Below are positions 57,069 to 64,000 of a stretch of 64,000 nucleotides of DNA, piece by piece. The stretch is from contig JAFFJZ010000001.1 of NCBI GenBank assembly GCA_018340375.1, positions 36,448,001-36,512,000 on the forward strand, read 5' to 3'. Each line of letters opens with the position of its first letter. Position 1 is the stretch's first letter. The stretch comes from Gonatopus flavifemur. Lineage: Eukaryota > Arthropoda > Insecta > Hymenoptera > Dryinidae. The translations under genes were made by a program, and so were the position numbers. A model generated the notes under the pieces. It had not been told where the DNA came from. It made no database searches and saw only the letters and a list, made by a program, of their open reading frames with translations.

Positions 57069-57462
57069 TTTTTTAAATAAAAGTTATTCGCCATTGCCCG
57101 CGATATTGGACTTCTTCTATCCGTTAATAAGGAACGATACGGGCATCTGCCAACTCCACTTTCCTCAACCTACGAGTGAATATTCTATTATCTTGAAATG
57201 TTTCTCATACAGAAATTGGTTTGAATCTCATAAAATCTTTAGTGAATATAATACACAAAAGTGTGTGTTAATTGTTCCCAAATTTTATGTGTGAAATTCA
57301 CAAAGTTTTTCTAACAGTGCAACGGAAAAAGTGATCAGGTAGAAATTCAGACTGAAATCTTGAAAGAGTTCTGTTTTTGTCTGCATTGTTTAACAATCAC
57401 GACAAAAACAGTCTAAAAATCGAACATGATGACAAAAACCGCCTAAATTTTTCAACCCGAGG

Positions 57463-57722
57463 TAAGATTGCACATACTGTTCGAACGATCTTAGCATTCC
57501 CAACTGATCCCTTATATATGAACTTATAGTTTGATAGAAGTGAACTTTGTGATGGATATTTGTCTATTTTTTACAATTTTTTTTTATTGAAAAAGTGTGA
57601 GAAGGAGAAATAAAAAGAGATAGAGATTCTTATTTGGATTTCGTAGTCAATGGCGAAGCCCTCAATCCTGATTTCATTGTCGTAGAAGAAGCCCTCAATC
57701 CTCAGTCACTCCTTGTACGGTA
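57463..57722. other. no gene recognised
   Basis: AT-rich spacer containing a short repeat of GAAGCCCTCAATCCT (57655 and 57690). Confidence 0.35.
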
Positions 57723-57930
57723 CACGGAAAAAAATGAACTGTTAATTTTACCAGAATTCCGGTTACTATATGGACAGCAAGGAATATCTGTGACTTTTAC
57801 TGGAATTCTTGTTAAATTTACCGGAGCCCTTGTTAAATTTGCCGGAGACTTGATTCATTTAACTAGAATTCCGGTTAAAATAGCTGTAATTCTTGCTGTC
57901 CATATATTAACCGGAGTATTTTTTTCCGTG
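57723..57930. mobile_element. CAC-type element, AATTCCGGTTA words
   Basis: Ends CACGGAAAAAAATGAACTG and GGAGTATTTTTTTCCGTG, TA on both flanks. The body repeats ACCAGAATTCCGGTTA, TTACTGGAATTCTTGTTA and TTACCGGAGCCCTTGTTA. CTATATGGACAGCAAG and CTTGCTGTCCATATATT pair. 208 bp; the frame across it is a by-product. Confidence 0.85.
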
Positions 57931-58060
57931 TAGACTACGTCCACCTTTATTGCGCCAAGATCATTGGGATTGGGTCATTCAATATAAATCCAGAATTGTA
58001 TTGGCCCTTTTGGTGGCAATGGCTCCCAACTCAGTTGATCACGTTATGATTCTAAGTATA

Positions 58061-58342
58061 CCCAGACAGCACGGATGATGATTTTGAATCCACAAAAACT
58101 TCTCAAAGAACTCCTTGAACACTCCCCGTTATGACAGTAAAAATGAATTCAATATAAACTCAATGAATTCAAAATGCATACATGTTGAATGCCTGAACAG
58201 TTCTTTATGCATTCGTGATATGAATTCTTCCTGAAGATTAAGTTATTTATCAAGAGTTCATTTTCAATTCAAACTATTCATAATGAATTCATGTTTACTG
58301 TCATAACGGGAGCTCTTCGCGGGGACTTTTGTGCTGTATGGG
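58061..58342. mobile_element. CCC-type element with GAATTC words
   Basis: Ends CCCAGACAGCACGG and TTTTGTGCTGTATGGG, TA on both flanks. Arms pair (CCCCGTTATGACAGTAAAAA against TTTACTGTCATAACGGG), and TGAATTCAA words recur through the centre. 282 bp. Confidence 0.85.
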
Positions 58343-59255
58343 TAGCCACACGAGTGTTCGTCTTGGCGGATAAGGCGGAAGAGAGCAGTTCTTATCCGGA
58401 CGAATTCTAATCCCTTCCTCTTCTCCTTCCCTCCTATACCCCTTTCTCTGCCCCCTTTGGTTACTATTATCTCTCTTTGTCTCTTATTACAAGGCACATT
58501 GCCGTTACAATATGATTGTGAATAAGAAAAATCAGATAAAATAAAATCAGTGAACTTCATATTTATTTTATCATTTTTCCACCGTATCTTAATTCTTGAT
58601 TTCTTGCATTCAATTATTCACAGTTTATTGAGGATAATTCTATGATGTAAATAAATTCATTTCACCGCGAATTCGATTATGTTCTGCTTTTGTGAAAATT
58701 CACAAATGAAATTATTCGAACAAAATGAACGTATCGTATGATAGCCGTGTGTTTATTTATTGCTTTTCACTGTGTGAATAATTGATTCCGTATGGTATTG
58801 AAAATTTGTTAAGGATAAATGAATTGAAAATCAAATTCAAAAGGGAATGGAAAAAAAGGTTATATATCGAAAAATTGTACGTCCAAGCAAATATAGATTT
58901 TCATTGAAAGGGCGTTGAGGGTGAGAATAATACATATATTTATGTTTTTAACAAACACATAGGTGATGATGTAGAGGGTGAATGAACTGCTGGTAAATGA
59001 ATGAGGTTCTGTGAATGAGCGGTTTGTGTGAAATACGGGGTGATTCAAAACGTCGAGACACTATACACAGACGACACAACAATTCGTGATGACTTCATAA
59101 TGGATACCTTAGGAATCATGAGAATTCATAAAGAATTCTTCATGAATACATTAGAGACTGCTGTACTGTTCGAGTACTGTACACACGGATCTCTCATGAG
59201 ATTTCAAATGGGTTTTTCCTCTGGCGAGTTCCCGTGTGGAAATCAATCGTGGGCA
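58343..59255. other. no gene recognised
   Basis: AT-rich spacer; frames at 58264-58560 and 58860-59048 have no motif. Confidence 0.3.
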
Positions 59256-60235
59256 TCCTTAAGTATATCCGGGCCCCGTAAGGGTGGAACTTGGACATCC
59301 AATATAAGAGTCCCACCCACGGCCCATGTGGGCCCCAGTTAGGGTGGCTAGTGTACTCCCTGGATATTTCAATCTACAGATGCTCACCCACAGCCCATAT
59401 AGACCCTGGGCAACATAAATTATATGTTTTATTCTTGTTGTGAGAAACGTTCATCCAATGTTCATATGAATCAAATGCACATTAATTGTTGACAATAATA
59501 ATGAATAACTTTTTCCAGGTGCTCTATAAGCGTTCATTTATGTAAAAGTGACATAATGAATATTTCACATATTTTTTGTGATGTATTAAGTTTCATCATG
59601 ATTAATTTCCTTTCCACAAAATTAAGAGGAAAAGTTGCATTCTTAACTGATTCTGGCTCAATTTTCCATCCTTCAACTATATTTGATGCTTCAGGAAAAG
59701 AATATATTCTCTTTTTCGACATCATGATTTTCCCGTAAACAGATATTGCGGATGCCATTGCTTCAGAACCATACATCTTTTCGATTTCCATTACATAGCT
59801 CTTTCCGAGGAGAACCACATTATTTGGAGTTTTGGTTGTTAGGTGAATTGAAAACTTCACAACTACTTCTTTTACAAACAAAGTAGCATCAATGAATTTG
59901 GATTTTCTAATTTTGAATTCGATTGGCAATGACATTTGCTTCTTTCTGCTGGAGCAAATTCATTCGTCTTTTGTCTGAGGGATATCATCCAAATATCCTG
60001 GGGCCCAGCGCAGGATGAAATTTGAAAATTCATATGAGCTAAAATGAACTCCCTGAGTTGGTCAAAATGGAATTCTTGATGTGGGCCAAGTTTGGGAACC
60101 ACGACGGGGCCTAGATTAAAAATTGTAACACCCCAAGTTGGTGCCAACCCAGGTGTCCTAACTAGGGCCACATTTTAAGTAGGGATTATGAACCTGGCCC
60201 AGGTCTGAGCGCGGAAAAATTTCCACACGTGTTTT
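59256..60235. mobile_element. GGGCCC-word element enclosing an ORF
   Basis: Left arm about 59256-59415 (AGTATATCCGGGCCCC, GGCCCATGTGGGCCCC) and right arm about 59985-60235 (AAATATCCTGGGGCCC, GTGGGCCAAGTTTGGG) are GC-rich and made of the same palindromic GGGCCC vocabulary. Between them is AT-rich sequence with the open frame 59534-59935. Exact ends and duplication were not resolved. Confidence 0.45.
59534..59935 (-). CDS. hypothetical protein, 133 residues, inside a transposon-like frame
   Basis: The longest non-transposase frame with ordinary amino-acid composition. The middle (KTPNNVVLLGKSYVMEIEKM) and the later part (RIYSFPEASNIVEGWKIEPE) look like a folded domain rather than translated repeat, and the first part is rich in Lys and Val. 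I vaguely associate this pattern with uncharacterised proteins near insect transposons, but cannot name a family. A stop lies nine codons upstream of the ATG, with a possible splice acceptor TTTGCTCCAG between. No partner exons seen. It lies between two GGGCCC-word arms, so it could be captured sequence. Confidence 0.4.
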   Translation of the reverse strand: MSLPIEFKIRKSKFIDATLFVKEVVVKFSIHLTTKTPNNVVLLGKSYVMEIEKMYGSEAMASAISVYGKIMMSKKRIYSFPEASNIVEGWKIEPESVKNATFPLNFVERKLIMMKLNTSQKICEIFIMSLLHK

Positions 60236-60404
60236 TTTCTGAGCCCTAAATGTGGGGAACATCAGGATTTTTGTAAGGTTTTGAAAAGAGTGATCACTAG
60301 GCAATTGAATTTCAATAACGTTGAATCACCTGAATAACACTTCAACGAAAAGCGTCCCAACAAACAATAGAATATTTCGAAAATATCTGAAGAATGTCTT
60401 AAGG

Positions 60405-60565
60405 GCTCTGCGTAAAGAATCTCATTGAAACGATTGATTCCGATTGATTCCGATGTAGAAAAGTGATTCGAACCCATTGAGAATCAGTTTTTAATGGGTT
60501 TAAATCGGTTTTCTGCATCGAGATCAATGAGAATCAATCAGCTCAATGAGATTCGTTAAGCAGGG
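60405..60565. mobile_element. ~160-bp hairpin element, copy 2
   Basis: CTCTGCGTAAAGAATCTC is mirrored by GAGATTCGTTAAGCAGGG, then CATTGAAACGATTGATTCC and its complement. It shares CCCATTGAGAATCAGTTTT with copy 1 at 20268-20427. Confidence 0.7.
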
Positions 60566-60695
60566 GGAGGAGCTTCATTTGAGAAAGCAATTGGGGTTCT
60601 TTTTATCAGAATTTTTCGCAAACACGATGAACAACGGATCACGGAGGAAAAAGAATTCGCTGTGACAGCGAAAAATATTTGCTATCACAGCAATC

Positions 60696-60884
60696 TTGTT
60701 AACCAGTACCGGCTTTAGGGATGGGGGCTGAAGAGGGCTATAGCTTCAGGTCCCGTCAGCGGGGCCCTTTTTCTCAGATCATTATCCAAAATAATTATAA
60801 TTTGAATTTTGAATGCCGTAAAAGGGCCTCCGGTAAAATTTAGCCCTAGGCCCCTTTTTGCTGAGAGCCGGCGCTGTTATTAAC
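60696..60884. mobile_element. hAT-type MITE nested in a CAC element
   Basis: The element proper is 60704-60876, with flanks TTGTTAAC and TTATTAAC (7 of 8). Ends CAGTACCGGCTTTAGGG and TGAGAGCCGGCGCTG. Removing it restores CTTGTTAACTACGACAGCG, matching CTTGTTAGCTACAACAGCG in copy 1 (about 507-525). Confidence 0.8.
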
Positions 60885-60957
60885 TACGACAGCGATTTTT
60901 TCACTGTGGCAGCAAAGAATGTTTGCTCTTCCAGCGAAATTCGTTTGCTATTTTGTA

Positions 60958-61140
60958 CACAATGAAAAGTAAAACTCACTTCCATCCTAAATTTCAACTC
61001 ATTTTAAGATGCAGCCAAAACTAGTCATGTTTCAACGGAAAGTAAGCACCGAAAACAAACGCCGACACGATGGAAAAGACTGAATTTCAGTCAATTTTTC
61101 GAGTAAGACGTAGCCACATTGAGCCGGATTTCTTACAGTG
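60958..61140 (-). mobile_element. CAGTCTTTTCCA family, copy 4, nested
   Basis: Ends CACAATGAAAAGTAAAACTC and GGATTTCTTACAGTG, TA on both flanks. Inverted relative of 3432-3623. Removing it with one TA restores GCTATTTTGTATATAAAAC, matching the complement of the corresponding part of copy 1. Confidence 0.8.
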
Positions 61141-61319
61141 TATATAAAACTGAAAATTTTGCAAGTACAGTGAAGAATTTGCTGTTTTAGTTAGTCATGT
61201 TGCTCTCTCATCAGCACTGTCAGCTGTGGCAGTGAATTTTTAGCTAGATGTGCAAAAAGATTTGCTATTCTGTATATAATACCTTGATCCGTTGCGTCAG
61301 CAAATTCCTTCTCTCCGTG

Positions 61320-61941
61320 TAAAATTAACATGCAATGATATGTTGTTATTATTCATACTTCAATCCAATATTGTGATAACGTGAGATAAGCAGCATTTTT
61401 CTTACATACACTTTCACAAAGAGATATCTGCTATATATTTCGAGGTAAATCGGATAAATATTTTTTTTCTCAACACAGTATACCTATATTCATCTCAAGA
61501 GACTCGTAGAGAGCTCTGGAATCCCTTGCTTCGTCAGCCTCATGACCTTGGTATTATACGTACAAAATTTAATCCTAATTAATTCGTGGGATCCTCGACT
61601 GGTAGTGTTGGTATACAAGATCCGGAGAGAGCATTAGTTCGACCTTGATCTTGCCAACTAACAAGAGGGAAAAGTAGGAGAAATTAAGCACAAAAAACAT
61701 TACTCTTGATTGAAAAACTTCATATTATGAAACAGGTTAGTTGAATATTTCTGTGTAATAAGCAGAAATCGGAAGTAATTACTGAGTTGGACGATTTTGA
61801 GGAACCTTCAGTACGGATATTTTCACCGTTGAATTAGTTATTTATTTTCCATGAATTCCATGAAATTCATTCCACTCATTTCATTCATAACAGCCCCCAT
61901 ATCATCCTACATAGCAGATTCGGATACAGCATCTATCTCTA
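61320..61941. other. no gene recognised
   Basis: Unique spacer; nothing recognised. Confidence 0.3.
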
Positions 61942-62397
61942 CCCAAGTAACACAAGAACCTTTCAAAAATTCTGCGTTAACCCTGAGATCATGCATAGAA
62001 TGTGCAGGTGACACTGCCCTAGTAAAAAGTAAGCATATATGAGCCATGCATAATTCATACATAATACATATATAATCCATATATGACCATATATGATCGA
62101 TATATAATCCATGTATGGAGAATATTTTATAAATCATATGTGAAAAATCTTGCATTCACGGGTCATATATGGATTACATATGAATTATATATGGGTCAAA
62201 TATGGGCCATACATGGATTCAATATGGATTATGTACGGATTATATATGGCCATATATGACGATATATGAATTTTATATGGATCACATATGATTCTTACAT
62301 TTTCTTATGTATGATTCATTTTTACGAGGATGTCATACAATATATTCAGAACTTCTTAGAAATTTCTTAGCATTCCTAACCTGCTTTGCTACTTGGG
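61942..62397. mobile_element. CCC-type element with CATATATG words
   Basis: Ends CCCAAGTAACACAAGAACC and AACCTGCTTTGCTACTTGGG, TA on both flanks. Inside, CCTAGTAAAAA and TTTTTACGAGG form a second inverted pair enclosing an array of CATATATGG / CCATATATG words (62035-62300). Non-coding. Confidence 0.75.
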
Positions 62398-62680
62398 TAC
62401 CTAACACAAACCTATCAATAATATCTTCAGAATATTCTAGGTATCTAATATTCTCATAATTGTATGTCAAAAGTAAAAATATTAAGTCGACTCTATATAT
62501 AGCTTCATTTACTAAGTTCAGGGCCAGATTTAGGTCAGGTGCCGCCGAAGGCTGGAACACAAGGTGCCGTCCCTAACCCTTCAAACGAATATTGAAAAGG
62601 AAGTCACCAAATTGGGCGAGTGACATTCCGAGTAGAAAAATTTTCAATATTACATATAATTCATATATAATTCAATATGG

Positions 62681-63731
62681 GTGATATACAAGGCCGGATT
62701 TACCATAGAGGCGGACTAGGCGCCGCCTAAGGGCCCTCACTCATCGATCAGGTTTTGCAGAAATCGGAATTTCAATTTCTTAACCCTCATGAAAAAAATA
62801 ATCTTACTCAAATACTTAAAATCAAAGGAATCCAACATTTTCCATTAAACAAAATGTATTTAAAAGTATTGGAATATAATACTTCTGAATACACTCAGAA
62901 AATGCTATGTTTGACATGAAGTCAGTGATTCTTTCTGTAGCTACCAACAACTCAAACCTGGCGTTCTCTCAATGTGAAGAACTCTAGATTTGTTTGAGAA
63001 ACTATAAATACCTCTGAAATCCTCTTAAAAACTCTTCTGTGAAAATCCGTGAAATGTTCAGAGATTTTCAGTGAAATTTTCTCATCAGGGTAACGTTCCC
63101 TGGGCGTATTATTTTTGCAATGAGTATTTGAATTGCCTTGATCAATAATATTTCTTTTATAAAGAAAAATAACACTTCTGATTAAAAAAATAGTATCAGC
63201 TTCAGTACTTATAGTGAAAACAGTATTGAGGAGAATTGAATTTCAATACTTTTTTAATATCCCAATGAACATTATGAGGACGAGGACTTGGAGACAACTG
63301 GAGGAGCTCTTAAAGAGATCTTAATGTCATCCAATGCGTCGATTTAGGAGATCTTACAAAGCTCTTGTTTAAGACCACTTTATGTTATCTTTATGTTATA
63401 AATGTTCTCTTTAAGATAACATAACGTGATCTAAAACAAGACCTCCACAGGATCTCCTAAACCGACGCATTGGATGACATTAGGATCTCTTTAAGAGCTC
63501 CTCCAGTTGTCTTCAAGTCCTCGTCCTTATAATGTTCATTGGGATCAGAACGTTTTTTCATTTTTCGGAATTTCATTCCATATCACTTAATTTCTATGGA
63601 ATTGATTGAGAAACTTACACTGTTCTTATTTCGAAGAACCTCAATGTTTGAAAATCGGTCGCTTCACATGGGCCCCCCACGAAATTTCGCCTGGGGGCCC
63701 CACCATGGGTGAATCCGGCACTGGTTATATA
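62681..63731. mobile_element. hAT-type element nested in another
   Basis: The element proper is 62689-63723, with flanks GTGATATA and GTTATATA (7 of 8). Ends CAAGGCCGGATTTACC and GGTGAATCCGGCACTG. GGGGGCCCCACCATG next to the right end and GGCGCCGCCTAAGGGCCC near the left end are typical GC-rich sub-terminal parts. Contains the hairpin 63261-63543. Confidence 0.82.
63261..63543. mobile_element. CCC-type long hairpin, innermost level
   Basis: Ends CCCAATGAACATTATGAGGA and CCTTATAATGTTCATTGGG, AT on both flanks. Arms of about 130 bp mirror each other closely (GAGGAGCTCTTAAAGAGATC, CCAATGCGTCGATTTAGGAG). Relative of 30013-30303. 283 bp. Confidence 0.85.
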
Positions 63732-63865
63732 TAAATTAAATATAATTGTATATAAATGATATATAATTCGAAAATTACATGACACCTGTGTGCCCCCTCC
63801 ACAAAACTTTCCACTCCAGGCTCCAGCCTCCGCAGCCTAGGCGTAAATATGGCCCTGACTAAGTT

Positions 63866-64000
63866 ACTGAGTTACCTCGTTTCGAACCCAATCAGATATT
63901 CCAAGAGAAAATACTTTTATTATGAGAAATACAAGAGTTTTTCAGAGTTTGGAAAAATGTTCACAGGTTTTCAGGGGTCGTCACAGAGGTTCAGAGTATT
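63866..64000. other. no gene recognised
   Basis: End of window; short direct repeats of TTTCAGAGTTT/GTTCAGAGTAT type only. Confidence 0.3.

Larger units (their letters stand above)
56513..57199. mobile_element. Penelope-like element remnant: inverted plus direct terminal-repeat units
   Basis: Bounded by a 13-bp duplication ATTATCTTGAAAT (56513-56525 and 57187-57199). Inside, a ~245-bp unit occurs three times: inverted at 56526-56780, direct at 56781-57024, and direct but truncated at 57025-57186. Shared words include GGGCATCTGCCAACTCCAC and CCCGCGATATTGGACTTC. Each unit carries a hammerhead-like motif. Terminal repeats in mixed orientation, hammerhead motifs and long variable duplications are features of Penelope-like retroelements. 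No reverse transcriptase is left; short frames in the units are by-products. Confidence 0.7.
56041..57462. mobile_element. GGACAAAATCAG-family foldback, copy 3, split by two insertions
   Basis: Left arm 56041-56145 (GATTTTGTCCTGATTGTTGA) and right arm about 57325-57462 (TAACAATCACGACAAAAACA, ending TTTTCAACCCGAGG) correspond to the arms of 6138-6923. Between them lie a hairpin at 56164-56435 and the Penelope-like insertion at 56526-57186. Confidence 0.6.
60640..61319. mobile_element. CAC-type element, GCTGT-AGC family, copy 3, twice interrupted
   Basis: Starts CACGGAGGAAAAAGAATTC and ends TTCCTTCTCTCCGTG. Family words GCTGTGACAGCG and TCACAGCAATCTTGTTAAC. Two independent insertions, 60704-60876 (hAT-type) and 60958-61140 (CAC-type), split it. 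Without them it is about 315 bp, close to copy 1. Confidence 0.75.
62511..63865. mobile_element. hAT-type element with perfect 8-bp duplication, outer shell of a nest
   Basis: The element proper is 62519-63857 between two copies of ACTAAGTT. Ends CAGGGCCAGATTTAGG and AAATATGGCCCTG, followed inward by GC-rich words (GGTGCCGCCGAAGGC left, CCTCCGCAGCCTAGGC right). The interior is TATATAATT-rich and holds a second hAT-type element. No transposase. Confidence 0.88.

Noticed and set aside
1..64000. Bacterial or viral origin of any segment
   Set aside because: No operon-like gene runs, no ribosome binding sites, no phage or virus structural or replication genes; composition and repeats are uniform across the window.

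Overview
The window reads as a gene-poor, AT-rich, repeat-packed stretch of an animal nuclear genome, most likely an insect. Reasons: one intact mariner-type transposase of the insect DUF4817 / DD41D kind, a Penelope-like retroelement remnant, tRNA-derived SINE-like pieces, microsatellites, and no prokaryotic gene layout (no operons, no ribosome binding sites, no long tandem ORFs). A hymenopteran host is my guess from the transposase style; the sequence does not prove it. The only confident protein-coding gene is the transposase at 26606-27670. Three weaker coding candidates are noted: a 133-residue ORF inside a transposon-like frame at 59534-59935, and possible exons near 15971-16216 and 44474-44680. 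Almost everything else that is recognisable is short, non-autonomous DNA transposons (MITE or foldback elements), many nested in each other. Layout: 0-5.4 kb holds several CAC-ended elements with others inside them. 5.4-14.2 kb holds a tRNA-like piece, a palindrome inside a palindrome (6138-6923), an ATATATG element, a TTAA element and several hairpins. 14.2-17.9 kb is mostly unique. 17.9-25.3 kb holds a hAT element with a perfect 8-bp duplication, a GAATATTC family, and two ~1.1 kb CCC-ended elements, one carrying a SINE-like tRNA fragment. 26.1-28.1 kb is the mariner. 28.5-34.3 kb and 37.3-42.9 kb hold further nested MITEs, TTAA elements and two hAT elements 41 bp apart. 43-49 kb is sparser. 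50.1-51.3 kb is a hAT-like element with a CAC element inside. 53.0-53.8 kb has three CAC-type hairpins, two sharing one TA. 56.0-57.5 kb contains a Penelope-like insertion with a 13-bp target duplication and three hammerhead-like motifs. 58-64 kb holds more nested elements, ending in a three-level nest at 62519-63857. The main novelty is that the many unrelated hairpins sort into two large groups by their ends. Group 1 ends in CACGG or CACTG and duplicates 2 bp of pyrimidine-purine type (TA, CA or TG; 15 examples with matching flanks). Group 2 begins CCC and ends GGG, duplicates 2 bp (TT, TA, AT, AA, once TC; 9 examples), and usually has arms built from repeats of a short palindromic word. No transposase for either group is visible here. 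Several nested pairs supply their own empty-site comparison, so the boundaries are better supported than usual. All positions were read by eye; edges of degenerate elements may be off by a few bases.
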